A stretch of DNA of 64,000 nt. Source: Pterobdella sp. o SKG-2022 (lineage: Eukaryota > Annelida > Clitellata > Hirudinida > Piscicolidae). The stretch is from contig OZ038320.1 of NCBI GenBank assembly GCA_964035795.1, forward strand, positions 20,044,589-20,108,588, in the 5' to 3' direction. Positions 1-11,404 of this stretch are shown one piece after another (within the stretch, counting starts at the first letter, position 1; every line of letters begins with the position of its first letter). The notes below the pieces were generated by a model, which was not told the origin of the DNA, did not search any database, and was given only the letters and a program-made list of their open reading frames with translations. The position numbers were made by a program, and so were the translations under genes.

Positions 1-579
1 TAAGTGATGAGGGGGATGTTTTTGTTTGGGGATGGAATAACTATGGCCAACTAGGTCTCAAAACAGAAGATGGTTCCATAGAAAAAACAAATGAAAACAA
101 CTTTTTAATTTCTGATAGCATTCCTGATAAAAATCTTGAGCCTATTCAAATTCAATTTGTACCAACAGTGTTAGAAATCACCACATATAAAAATAATAAT
201 TCACTCATGGACTCTAAAGACCTTTCTGACAATATTGAATCACCATTTAAAATACCAAAGACCTTAGAAAGTTTACACGAATTTCATGAAAACGTATCAA
301 TAGTTGATATTTGCTGTGGTTCTCGTCACACTTTAGCCTTATCACAGGATAACAAAGTATATGCATGGGGTTGGAACAAATATGGTCAATTGGGAGTGAA
401 ACAAAATGGAAAAATAATTCAAGGTGAAATTGAATTTTATTCCCTAATAATTTGCTCAATTTTCATTAGTTTGAAAAATAATTTCAGATTTTCCAGTTGA
501 ATTAACATTTTTTAACAACAAATATGTGGAAAAAATCTACGCAGGCTCTTGGAATAGTGTGGTTGTATGTAGAGAGTAA
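1..579 (+). CDS. RCCD1: RCC1 domain-containing protein 1-like (RCCD1), 3' end; exons 1..423 and 488..579
   Basis: This is the C-terminal part of a beta-propeller protein built from RCC1 repeats; the 5' part lies outside the window. The frame opens at base 3. Two RCC1-type blades are visible through the motifs VFVWGWNNYGQLGLK and VYAWGWNKYGQLGVK, the second preceded by VDICCGSRHTLALS. The 64-base intron 424-487 (donor GTGAAA, acceptor TTTCAG) is removed with phase 1 agreement (G+AT = Asp). The last exon then ends VEKIYAGSWNSVVVCRE and TAA at 577-579. The CGSRHT...WGW.KYGQLG...G.WN ending is the layout of the RCCD1 C-terminus, which in mammals partners the KDM8 demethylase at chromatin. RCCD1 is favoured over a generic RCC1/HERC protein because the protein stops right after the last blade. 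AATAAA overlaps the stop (578-583). The insert between the two blades is long, Asn-rich and probably a loop. Confidence 0.8.
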
Positions 580-846
580 TAAATAGCATTTAATATACAT
601 TATAAATATATCTTTATTAAATCCTTGATTAGTTTGAGAAGCTATAATTTGAAACCTTGATTTTATTATAAATAATACAAGCATCTTTGATCTTTTTTAC
701 ATTGATATATTGAATAAAAGACGAAAACTAAAGAAGCTAAATTGTATGAAATTTTATAAATTAAAAGTTAAAACTAAATTTAAAAACAATAACTAATATT
801 TTAATTTTTTGAGATTTTGAACTTTGTTTTGAAATACATGTCATCG
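580..846. other. Tail-to-tail intergenic spacer between RCCD1-like and NIPA-like genes
   Basis: This AT-rich spacer of 267 bases separates two converging genes. AATAAA occurs at 578-583 and near 712 on the plus strand. TTTATT (AATAAA on the minus strand) occurs near 611 and 661. Both 3' ends probably fall here and the transcripts may overlap. Confidence 0.5.
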
Positions 847-3800
847 CTACTGAACTTTTCCTGGTTTATAGCCATCATCTTTACGATAACTATTTTTTTT
901 ATTATAGGTAGGAAAGCTTTTTTTAATGTGATCTGCAGAGTAATAATTATTCTTTTGGCCATGAAATTCTTCCTCATCTGTTTCAATTGTAATTATTTTG
1001 CTTGTATCATATGAATTACTCAAGCCATGGCTTTTCAACGGCGTGGTTGCATGGTCTGAATCAAAGTCTGAACCGGTGTAAGTCTTTATGCGCTCCGAGC
1101 GGTTATTGCCGTCGTAGTTATCGTCACTCATATAATCCTTAGGTTTGAATAACTTTGTTTCAGCCAGCACTGATGCTAATGTGATGTCAAAGTTCTTGAA
1201 ACCTTGAAGAAGAAATACCCCGCAAATTATAGTGATGAATCCGCATATATTCCCCACAATGTCGTTGATCATGAGATTAGACCATTCCTGCAAGAAAAAG
1301 ATTTAAATAAGAAAAAGGTCCAATTTTCTTGATAATAATTTATACTGCTACAGTCAATTTAAAAAAATTTGAAAGAAAAATAGTTATTCATTTAAGCCAT
1401 ATTCAATAAAAAAAAAATTTTTTACAATAAGCTAAACGTACAACACAAAAATAATATAAAAATCTATTCTTTAGAAACGTAAAATTTTGAAGTACTTGAA
1501 CGTTTCCTAATTTCAAAATAATCGTACTGCTATGAAATGGTTAAAATTTTGTTTAACTTGGAACTTCAGTACTTCAATCTAAGCAAAATTATACTGGAAT
1601 ATTTCTTCAATTACATTCAAAAGAAGTTTCAAAAAGGTATTATAAACATGGTTGTTTTATTTTACCATTGTTTGTAGGCTACTTATATCATTATAGCCTT
1701 TAAGTTTTATATTTTAGTAAGATTGCCCAAAGAACAGATTCCAAAGTGGATTTAAAATTATTTTAACTAATTCTTTTAATTATTTCAGCTTGACTGCTAA
1801 TTTAATATTTATAAAAAGCTTAATATCATGATTGTTTAATTTCAAAAACAATATATCATCTTTGACATTATGAGAAAGTAAATCAAATGCTTTTCTAAAG
1901 AAACAAATGACAATACAAATAGTCATCATACAAACCAATATATATAACTTTATTTAACTAACCTTGTACAATATTCCAGACGCAATTATGACACAGGTTG
2001 TGAAAATGACGTACAGTAAAGGTGTTACCACAGCTGTGTTGAAGAGATCTAGTGCTTTGTTTAGATACACCATTTGAACTGAGATGAACAAAACCAAAAA
2101 GATTATTATGAACCAAAAAAGCCAGTATCTGAATCTGCATATTAATCAAAAATATTTAAATATGGTGTATTATATTCCTTATTTTGCTTCAAGCAACACA
2201 AAATTTGGTTGATAAAAATACAAATTATCAGTTAAAAATATCACAATACATAGTATTATACAATGATATAATAATAGCATGAATTGAATTCGCCTAAAGT
2301 GAAAAAAATTAAAATCAAACTCTTATGTAACAATAATACATAATATTATTTAATATAGTAAACAAGTTTTTACAAACGCTTTGTATTTTCAATAAACTTT
2401 AATAAAGCAAAATTCTATTGAGTTAAAATCATTATTTTAATACTTTGAAAGAAGTGAATATTAATTTATTTAATAGTTAGATTAATGCTGATTAAATTAA
2501 TTTTTAAATGATTTTAACAACAAATTTAGTTTATTTTAGTCTGTTACATTGTTCCATTTCTTTCAATTACTTCTCCTTCTACATTTCCTCCAGCTACCAC
2601 CTTTCTCTCAACTAGCTCATCTTCAACCACCTCTTCGACTAGTTCATCTCCAACCACCTCTTCAACTAGTTCATCTTCAGCCACCTCTGACTAGTTCATC
2701 TCCTATTACTACTTCATCTTCATCAACCTCGGCTTCAACAACTTCTTCAACTTCATCTACAAGCAAGACATTTTTAACCTCTTCACTTTCTGCTTTTACA
2801 ACCACTTCATCTCTTAGTTCAATTAATAATTTTCCATCATTAATTTCCCTAGAATCATTCACACCAACCAATTCAACCACATCTATTCTTACTACTAACT
2901 CATCTCAACCTACTTACGGCACTATTGTCAAATCAAAAAACATGCACACCCTCTCTCATCCATCCACTAACGAAATTTCACACTCACTCCTCCCCATCCA
3001 ACGTAAAATCCCTTCAATTAAAAAAACCCCACCCATTATTAAATATTCCACCAAAGTTATCTCAACCACAGGTGAGACTCCTAGCGAATTGTGCAGGAGA
3101 TTGGTTTCGTCCATCAACTTTTGACAACAAGCCTTTAAATCTTTTCCTAAGCATGTTCGAGAGTCTACTGATGCCGTTGTCTGGGAACCTGACTCTGCTG
3201 ATTCACTCAAGGATGCCAAACTTTTCCTTTCTTCTCTTCCCAACATACGCCTCCACGACCCAGTTCTTTTGAATCCAACAATCACCGTTTTGGGTCTACC
3301 GACATGGGTAACTAATGAGGAACTTGGAACCTCTTTCAATCTCCTCTTTCCATCTGTTGATCCCAGCGCTTTCCGTGCCTTTAGGCACAGGCCCAACGCA
3401 CGAAACCCTTCTACTCGTGACTGGCTTATCCAAGTTCCAAGCAATGTTTTCCCCATGCTGAACAAGTGCAAGAATGTACATCTCCCTTTTGGTAGATTCC
3501 CTTTCCACTCTCGCATCTATCCAACTAAATGTCTGAATTGTCAGACTTATGGTCATAACATATCTAAGTGCCAAAATCCTAGAGTATGTGAGCACTGCGG
3601 CATAGACCATTCGTCTGACAACTGCCCTAAAACCTCTCCTTCCTTTTGTGTTCCCTGCTTTAAATCAAAGCGCTCTTGCCATGACCACGTCACAACATCC
3701 TCCTTTTGTCCCCTTTATAGACAACAAGTGCGACTCAAGATGGGACGTACGGCTTGGGAATGACGGTCAGCCTCTCATCCTAGTCCACAATTTACCTTTG

Positions 3801-6800
3801 GGTAATAAATTCGCTCTCCTCAATCCTAGGTCTACTCGTAGTAAATTTTCTATTATACTCGATACTATCCTTTCTCTTAAACTTGACATTATTGCTTTGA
3901 CGGAAACTTGGATTCCTGAAAACACAGACAATGTCACAAAATATGACATTATGCCTCATGGCTTTCATGTCTTGCACTCAAACCGACTCATTGGTAAACG
4001 AGGTGGAGGTATTTCTGTAATTTCCAGAAAGTCCATTAGATTGGATGCCCACTCTGCTTTTGAATCATTGACAGCCAAAGTGTCTTTTTCGTCACACTGT
4101 TTGTTTCTATCGGTGATCTACCGTCCTCCAAACACCGGCAATTTTATCGGCGAGCACACGTCTCACCTCTATTTCCTTTATTCTCTTTCTTCAAATTTTA
4201 TATTGGCTGGTGATTTCAACACCCCAAATTGTACGTCTCATGACAACCCACTTAGTGCTCTTTTACGTGAACTCGAGCTGGTCCAGCACCTAGACTTCCC
4301 CCACCACAGACTTGGTAACATCTTGACCTCATCATTACTTCAAAACCTAACAGTCATCTCATACAAGAAATCGGCAGAGAAACTTTTGACTCCGATCACT
4401 ATCTTATTTTATGCAGTCTCAATCTCGCTCCTCCTCCCTTTCTACTATCCACTGATACCATTGCCGCCAAAAGAAAAAGACGAAAACTTGAGAAAAAAAT
4501 TTCTCTATTGTTAAGGTCATCCAAGCCTGTTCCAGCCAGTCTTCTTGCTGCCCTCAAGTTATCTCGGAAGACTGCTCGCGCTCTCATCTTTAAATCCCGT
4601 GCTGATTATTTTAACAACATGCTTGCATCTGTCAAACCAAACTCGAAAGTTTTTTGGAAAATTGCCAACTCCATCCTACAAAGATCTCCTCCTTCTCCGC
4701 CACGTAGCTCTTCAGAAGCTATCAACCTTGTGAATACCTTTAGTAGCTTTTTTAAAGAGAAAATCACTCTTATTCACAAATCTTTGCCAACGTCCATTTT
4801 GCGCTGCACAGACCCTATTCTACCAGACAATCGAACACCACTCTCTTATTTTTCATTTTTCAGTATTGAAGAAGTGAGTAGGCTAATTCGCTCTTTACCC
4901 AACAAATCTTCTCCATTAGACTTAATCCCCACATCCACCTTAAAACGCTTTTCTCACCTCTTTGCTCCAATAATTTCCAAACTTACCAACTTGTCTTTTT
5001 CACAAGCAATATTCCCCGCCTCTTTTAAAACAGCACAAGTTCTCCCTTTGCTTAAGAAAGGCAATTTGGACCCTACCATTCCTCCGAACTACTGCCCTAT
5101 TTCTAACTTGAATACCATTTCAAAAATTATCGAAAGACTCGTTCATTCCAGAATAACTTCTCACGTTTCATCATCTCCTAATTTTAATCCTTTCCAATCA
5201 GCATATTGCAAGCACCACTCAACAGAAACCACACTCTTACGCATCCCTGACAGTCTTTGCAACATCTGCGCTACTGGACATGCGGCCGTTTTGGTTTCGC
5301 TAGACCTTTCTGCTGCTTTTGACACTCTCGATCACAATATCTTAATTGATATTTTGAATAAACACTTCAATATTTCTGATCTTGCTCTTTTTTGGATTCG
5401 CTCTTACCTTTCTCAACGTTCTCAGTTCGTTAAAATGGACATTCTCTTCTTCTCTTACATCACTCAACTCAGGCGTGCCGCAGGGCTCCGTTCTGGGACC
5501 AATCCTCTTCTCTCTTTATACATCACCCATGTGTAGCATTATTGTACAGCACGACTTGCTTTTTCACCAGTTCGCTGATGACATCACTCTTTTCACCAGA
5601 ATCTCTCACCCAGATTCTAGCCCCACTCTCCTTAAACTATCCAGTTGTCTTTCCGCTCTAAACCCTTGGTTTTTCCAAAGCCAACTGAAACTAAGCCCTA
5701 CTAAGAGTGAGGTGATGTTTGTCGACAGCTCTCGTCTTTTAGCAAAATAAAATCTCCCTTCTGTAGTAACTCTCGACGGCACTACACTTCCTATATCTTC
5801 CAAGCTCATAATCTTAGGTGTCATCTTAGATTCAAATTTGAACTTTGCTCATTTTATTTTTCAAATAATCCAATCTTCCAATTTCCATATCTATGCCATA
5901 TAACAAGTACGCAAATTCTTACCTCTTTCCACTGCTAATGCCCTCTTTATCTCACTAGTTCTTTCCAGGTTGGACTACTGTAATTCTCTCCTTTGCGGGC
6001 AGCCAAACTATCTTTTATGCAAACTTCAAGCCCTCCAAAACCACGTGGCCAAGACGGTTCTTCAAGCTGATTATTTCAGCTCTTTCAACGACTGTCTTTA
6101 TCGTTTGCACTGGCTACCTGTCTCCCAAAGATGCAAGTTTAAATTGCTTTGGCTCATTGCATGTACTCTAAAGCTTGAACAACCTCCTTATCTTTTTGAT
6201 CTTTTGTCAATCAGACACACACGTCAACGACTCAGATCCTTGCACTTTGGTCTCCAGCTTCATCAACTTGTTTCTTCAGGCTTGTTTACTATTCGCTCTT
6301 TTTCTCACCAGGCTCCACGTCTGTGGAATTCACTTCCTTCTAACTTGCGCTCATGGCCTTCTCCAATAAACTTTCGCAAACTTTTGAAAACTCATTTATA
6401 CCATAAACATCCCCAGTCATAATCTCTTACAAACCTTGAGCGCCTCTGAAGCAATTTTGAATTGATAACTGTGCGCTATAAAAATCTTAATAATAATAAT
6501 AATAATATATATTATGAAATATGAAAATCAAAAAAGTTTGAAATTTTGATTGAAAATACAATAAAAATATTTTTTCTCACATTTCTGTATTTCCTGCAAA
6601 AACCTCTTTAAGCCCTACACCTAAAGCCTTACACCCCATCACAGACAAAGATCCCATGGTTCCAGTGATAACGATGTATACCAGAGGGTTAAGTGTTCCA
6701 AATCGTGGTCCCAATACAAATATGAAAAAAAAAGAAACCAACAACACAAAAACTGTATATGCTATGAACCCTGTAAGAAAAAATTTTATATAAAACTAAA

Positions 6801-8869
6801 TAACGCAAATAATTTGAAAGGTTTTCATGAAAATAAATAAATAGTTATACCAGGATCAGTAAGATGAGGCTCAAGATTTCTCAAGGTGTCAATTTCTTGT
6901 TCTTTTGGAGAATGTAAGACAATGAATGTTGACCCCAGAAGACACACCACACAACCAGTCTAAAAACATGGAAAAAATTATCGTAATACCTTTTTAAAAC
7001 ATATGGTTTTACTTACTTTTCCTAAAATATTCAGGTGTTCTTTCAACCATTTTGATGCCAAAAAAGCACTGTTAATTGAAGTTAAAAATTTTAAATTTTT
7101 TGAATTAAATAAAACTCAATTCTATCTTTTACAAAAAAAGTAGCGGTGAGGTTTATTAAAAACTAGTGTTTTCCAGGTGTTGACATGTTATGAAGGCTGT
7201 TTTTTTGTTAGTGGTATGATGAAAAGATTTTGTTTCTTTTATTACTCTACACGAAGTTGGAGTTGTGTATTTTCACCAGTCTATAACATATGATAAATAC
7301 AGATAATAATTTTCAATGAAACTGATAATAACTGTGATAAAAACCAAAGTAGAAAGAAAAGGGCCAAGCGTTAATAACGATTTAAAATCTTCTAATGTTT
7401 CAGCTGGAATTTGGTTTGCACTTAATGTCAACTCACTACCTGGTTGTTGTCAAGTTATTTGTCCTAGTAGTGACATTGGCTTTGTGTTGCATGATTCTTT
7501 AACCTATTTAATATTTTAAATTATATTCATAATTTATATGACGATATCTCCAATAGTCACCCTCTTTGAGATAGTCTGTTTTATTTTAATACAGTTCCAG
7601 CCTTGTGAAACGTGTATTTTTTGTTCAATCTAGATACTTTTTTAGTTTTTAGTCTCAAGGTGTTTATTCTTTCTGAATCAACAGGTTTACTACCCTCAAT
7701 TTAAAAAAATGGTTGGATTTATTAAAAGAAAGTTTCACTAGTTTTGGTCTTTCAAAACATGTTGTAAATGGTAGGTATAGACTGAATGAGTTTAACTAAA
7801 TTTCTTCTAAATTATATAGTGAAAAATACAGTTAGAAATTCAAAAAAAAGTACGAAACATGAGTTAAATATATAATAATATATGGCTCTAAAACTTGGGT
7901 AGTGAGATTCATTGAGATATTTAAAAAAGAAAAGAAAAACTGATGTTTCTACTGGAGCATGATGTTCAGTTGACTTATGAAGTGAACACCTGAAATTAAT
8001 GGATCGACTGAGTTTGAAAGACTCGCATGATAAAAATAATAATAATAATGATAAGTCAATAAAGCAAAAAAAAGCTTGAGATATTCAAGCCACACTGTGA
8101 AAAGATGATCAAACAAATGTGTAATATAGGCATGATATTTTGAGAGTGAAAACAATATAGAAAATAGAAGGGTCAATTTGCCCTGAAAAGGAGAGAAGAA
8201 ATATGGAAAAAAATTTTGATAGATTAAAATGGTTAAAAAAACCACTAAAAAAACATGTTGTCTATATAAAATAAAATGATGGATATAGTTAAATAATAAA
8301 ACTAATATTTTATAGTTAGCTTATATCTTATAAATATCTAAAGCTTAGTTTTTCCAATTAATAGAGCATTAAGTATTTTAATAATTCTATTTTAGGTTAA
8401 TTTAAGTCAGTTTGGAAGTGAAAATACAAAAAAATATTTTATTACCTCACGAGAACACTTAAGGCCCCTAAAGGTGTTACTAAAGTAGCAGGTGCAAATG
8501 CATATGCAATGAAATTTGCTGCTTCTCCTACTCCCACTTTTTAAATTGAAAATAAAATAATCTTTTGTTTCATTAAAAATTAGTTTTCAACTTACTGAGT
8601 AAAAGACCAGCCCACCACATCCATTCTTTTAAATAGCCAAACCCTCCATTACCTTTGTTGAAAAATTAAAGTTTTTCCAACATTTAAAATTCATAGTTTT
8701 TATAAAATTCCACTAAAGTGCTCTTTATCTAAAAAAAAAATGTAACACCTGCTCTAAAATTTAGTTTCAAAAGACCCTTTTTTTTAACTATGAAACTAGA
8801 ACCTATAAAAACACTAGAACTGATCGCTAATAAAAGTCCAATGTAAAAGTCTCCAGAAGAATCTGTCAT
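847..8869 (-). CDS. NIPA-like magnesium transporter, complete, 8 coding exons, 410 aa
   Basis: Exons in transcript order are 8869-8749, 8652-8596, 8536-8446, 7068-7017, 6959-6851, 6770-6581, 2134-1963 and 1287-847. Every junction agrees in phase and the total is 1,233 nt (410 aa plus stop). The product matches the NIPA family of multi-pass Mg2+ transporters of endosomal and plasma membranes. Successive motifs are [82 protein letters not shown], the loop [25 protein letters not shown] and [19 protein letters not shown]. The start ATG at 8869 gives the short N-terminus usual in the family. The C-terminal tail after about residue 300 is roughly 110 residues, charged and Ser/Asp/Lys-rich, and is not recognisable. 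A 4.4 kb intron (2135-6580) contains a LINE and a 1.4 kb intron lies at 7069-8445. NIPA2-like is the closest impression, but the paralogue is not resolved. Confidence 0.92.
2549..3763 (+). pseudogene. LINE ORF1 (gag-like), one in-frame stop
   Basis: This is the RNA-binding ORF1 of the LINE, read in one frame from about 2549 to the stop at 3761-3763. The N-terminal half is Ser/Thr/Pro-rich and partly repetitive. The second half holds the motif [17 protein letters not shown] and a cysteine-rich end with knuckles [14 protein letters not shown] (CX2CX4HX4C) and [13 protein letters not shown], then a third cysteine/histidine cluster beginning [15 protein letters not shown] at 3122-3124 interrupts the frame, and the reading continues sensibly after it, so it is a point mutation rather than the ORF end. 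The first codons are uncertain because no convincing ATG is visible at the 5' end. Confidence 0.8.
2580..2705 (+). repeat. Imperfect roughly 30-base tandem repeat in LINE ORF1
   Basis: The block ACTAGTTCATCTTCAACCAC and variants recur about four times, encoding a Ser/Thr-rich repeat near the N-terminus of ORF1. The last copy is shortened. Copy-number change here is probably why the 5' end of the element is hard to place. Confidence 0.7.
3760..6422 (+). pseudogene. LINE ORF2 (endonuclease-reverse transcriptase), frameshifted and interrupted
   Basis: ORF2 overlaps the end of ORF1 in another frame. The APE endonuclease shows ALTETWI (catalytic Glu), [20 protein letters not shown] and, after a frameshift near 4380, SDHYL. 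The reverse transcriptase follows with [54 protein letters not shown] (after a second shift near 5430) and [13 protein letters not shown] codons at 5748 and 5901 interrupt the thumb region. The C-terminal domain runs from LDYCNSLL (5971) to TAA at 6420-6422. Two motif arginines, in NYRPIS and SAYRKHH, are cysteine here, as expected from CGC to TGC decay. The residues needed for catalysis are otherwise still present in pieces. Confidence 0.88.
7069..8445. other. 1.4 kb NIPA intron with a degenerate (AAT)n tract
   Basis: No host exon is visible here on either strand. A short AATAATAATAATAAT tract lies at about 8035-8050, next to a less AT-rich patch at 7960-8030. This could be the tail of an eroded non-LTR element. 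A 67-codon open stretch at 7316-7519 has no recognisable motif and I do not treat it as a gene. Confidence 0.4.
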
Positions 8870-9080
8870 TCTAATTATTTATGTTATGAAAGATTTTAAC
8901 TCTTTTCAAATCGTTAAATTCAGTCTTGATTAATCGTTAAAATTTAATAAAGAAACTGATGATTTAGGGAGTTACCTATATGAATCTATGAACTTTTAAA
9001 AAGAGCTGTACAATTGTTTTGAGATTTATTTTTAGCTTTATTTAAAAATACGTAGTAACAAAACAAAAACTTTATGAATA
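8870..9080. promoter_or_regulatory. Divergent intergenic region between the NIPA-like gene and Ig gene A
   Basis: These 211 bases separate two start codons that point away from each other, so they must hold both 5' UTRs and at least one promoter, or a trans-splice site for gene A. The tract TTTATTTTTAG at about 9025-9037 could serve as a splice acceptor upstream of the ATG at 9081. I see no convincing TATA or initiator motif. Confidence 0.35.
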
Positions 9081-11308
9081 ATGTTTGAAAAAAATTATAA
9101 ATTTTTGTTATGTTTATTAGTAATAAATGTAATAACGTTGTCGCAAACATATAAAATAGAAAGCAAGTTTATGAAAGATCTTTTATACGAAGAAGATAAA
9201 GACATGCCAAAAAATATAATAGTTGAAAAAAATTCTGAAAATGTTCAAATAAACTGTAAAACTAACCAAAGAGTCAGTAAGATTTTATGGAGAATTGAAA
9301 CTATTAACGTTAAAAAATTTATAGCAATAATAGCTGAGAATGGCAAGGTGTCAAAAGGTTGGAAAGAAACTCATGCCATCAATGCATCCCTTTCTGGTCA
9401 AAACACTTTAATAATCAAAAACGCTATAATCAAAAATGCTGGAAAATATTCTTGTCAATTATTTTATAATAGCCATCAACCACACACGTTTTATTCAGAA
9501 ATAATTATCGTTGCATCCAACCCTCAAACGGGATTGATAGAAGCTCCAGCAGGTTACTATAATTGGAATATTCTATATAGTGGAAACTTGAAACCATTTT
9601 TTCGCTGCTCAAACAATGAAGATATAAATAGTGTACAAAAAAGTGATCTAGTAAGTGATTTTCCAAGTGTCAATTTGACATTCAATGGATGCTTTACAGA
9701 CAAAATTCCTGAAACTTGTACTTTAATGACGGCAGATTATTTTAACAACCGATTCACTTATTTTAAATCTTATAATATCACTATAAAAGATCAAGATATT
9801 GATAAAGCTGGATGGAATGAACTTAAAGAAAACGAGAAAATTAATCTTTTCACTTTTCCACCTGATCGCATTATTATGTTAGATAGTAATAGAGTACTTG
9901 AGTTTGAATGCGATCTTTCCCCGGTCCCAAACCATTATAGTTGGATCCATATAAACCAAGACAAACAATGCTTCTTTTTTGAACAAAATTTAAAGAAAAT
10001 GAACAAAAATGATCAAAAATATTATATCGCATCTTCAACAGCTTCGTCTTCGAATCTATTCATTTATGATGTTGGTGCTTCGGCTGCTGGAAAGTATATA
10101 TGCATCGGAACCTATTGGACCATGAATATGAAAAAATACTTTTTCTCTGTTGAACTTATTATTGTAATTAAACACGATGATTTTGTTATAATGTATCTAG
10201 TTGAAGAAACAACAGATCTTTTCATGATAAAGTTTGAAATATTGTATAGAGGAAACCTAAAGCCGATATTGCAATGTTCTTCCGCTAGGATCTTAACAAC
10301 CAAAACATCATTGGATTTTCAAAATACAAATGTTAGTAAGCTTTAATAAACTTTGAAATATTGTTTGAACAACTATATACAATTTTCAAGGCAGTGTTCA
10401 TGTCTGAGGTTTCTCTCAAAGGAGTTCCAATGGCTTGTAGATGTTCGTTTTACAGTGAAAACACAAACAAAACAGTTTTTTTCAAAAATATTTATGTTAG
10501 GGCTGTACAAAACCCATCCAAAATTTCACCAGATTTTGAGTATTTTCCTCCTATGAAACCAATAGAAGAGTATAACATGGAAGAAGTTCAAAAACAAGAC
10601 AGAGTATATTATGAAATACCAAAAAGTATAATCATACCGAACAATGCCAAAAGTGCAATGTTTACGTGTGAAATGGATTTAGAAGCTGTAAGTCTCACGT
10701 GGGAATTTACCAGTTTATTAAAGCATTTCAAGGGGGCAATCATTTTTCAAACAAAAGTAGGATTATCCCCTTACGTCTCAGAGCGATACCAGGTGGATGT
10801 TTCAAAATTGGGCGTATATAGCTTAATAGTAAAAAAGATCATACCTGAAGTTATTGGATCTTATAAATGTAGTATGCTTTATAACGATAAAGATACCATT
10901 TTCTACAAAGCTTATCTGGTTGTCACTAATGTTTATCCAATGTATGTGACAAAAAATCCTGGACCAAAAAACAATGGCGTGTTTACTTCTGTTATAAAGT
11001 ATTTTGGAAAAATGCAACCTTTTTTGAAGTGTACTTCAGGGGAAGAATTGTATCCGACAAAACTTCTCGACTATAAAGAAACATCCACAAAAGTTCTCTT
11101 CAAAAAACTTGTTAATCACACACAGTTTCCATTTTTTTGTGACGTATGGTTCAGAGATGAAGATGGAGAAACAATAATGTTTCAATTAGGAACATCTAAA
11201 AATACTATTTTCAAGAATAAAAATTCCTTTTTGAAAAATTTTTATAATATTCTTAACTGCGATCCAATTTTAATTAGTTTAAAATTTTTTACCATTTTAT
11301 TATTTTGA
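9081..11308 (+). CDS. Secreted three-Ig-module protein A (unnamed family), exons 9081..10331 and 10391..11308, 722 aa
   Basis: An ATG at 9081 opens a signal peptide (MFEKNYKFLLCLLVINVITL). Three Ig-like domains follow: C59...W70...AGKYSC125, C277...W288...AGKYIC341 and C510...W521...IGSYKC577. Each is followed by a second module starting with a G-N/K-x-K/Q-P signature and holding its own cysteines (GNLKPFFRC176 with C204/C213, GNLKPILQC399, GKMQPFLKC631 with C667). The 59-base intron 10332-10390 is phase 0 and falls inside the second of these modules. The last 20 or so residues are hydrophobic (ILISLKFFTILLF), compatible with a GPI-attachment signal or a membrane anchor. Several N-glycosylation sequons are present. 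The role is unknown; an extracellular recognition or adhesion protein is the natural guess. Gene B is a tandem paralogue with the same exon plan. Confidence 0.85.
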
Positions 11309-11404
11309 AAATAAAAGTGAAAACTGTTTTGATTGATATTCAGATTAAAAATAAACATCTGAATGTTTTTCAAACAAAAATCCTATGTCAAAGAATTCAG
11401 TAAA
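11309..11404 (+). promoter_or_regulatory. 96-base spacer between Ig genes A and B with a possible trans-splice acceptor
   Basis: Only 96 bases lie between the TGA of gene A and the preferred ATG of gene B. They contain TTTTGATTGATATTCAG (ending at 11343), a pyrimidine-rich tract followed by AG, 61 bases before the ATG at 11405. An in-frame ATG at 11363 also exists but would bury the signal peptide. Such tight head-to-tail spacing with an acceptor-like site is what spliced-leader operons look like. No clear AATAAA lies between the genes except AT-rich near matches. Confidence 0.4.

Larger units (their letters stand above)
2545..6507 (+). mobile_element. Near full-length but broken CR1/L2-group LINE inside a NIPA intron
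   Basis: This non-LTR retrotransposon is far richer in G+C than its surroundings. In order it carries a Ser/Thr-rich ORF1 with CCHC knuckles, an APE-type endonuclease, a reverse transcriptase and a conserved C-terminal region, then a short 3' sequence ending in (TAA)n at about 6488-6507. The RT core motif [12 protein letters not shown], the catalytic FADD block and the C-terminal signatures [14 protein letters not shown] and [11 protein letters not shown] are typical of the CR1/L2/Rex1 assemblage. It lies antisense to the host NIPA gene. The copy is dead: in-frame stops at 3122, 5748 and 5901 and frameshifts near 4380 and 5430. The 5' end is judged only from the change in composition near 2545-2570. 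I could not see a target-site duplication. Confidence 0.9.

Noticed and set aside
1958..2149. Minus-strand 63-aa ORF
   Set aside because: It is another frame of NIPA exon 1963-2134; the frame used here matches the family and the neighbouring exon phases.
2677..2880. Minus-strand acidic Val/Glu-rich ORF
   Set aside because: Antisense shadow of the Ser/Thr-rich repeat in LINE ORF1.
11363..11404. Upstream in-frame ATG for Ig gene B
   Set aside because: It would place a charged 14-residue extension before an obvious signal peptide starting at 11405.
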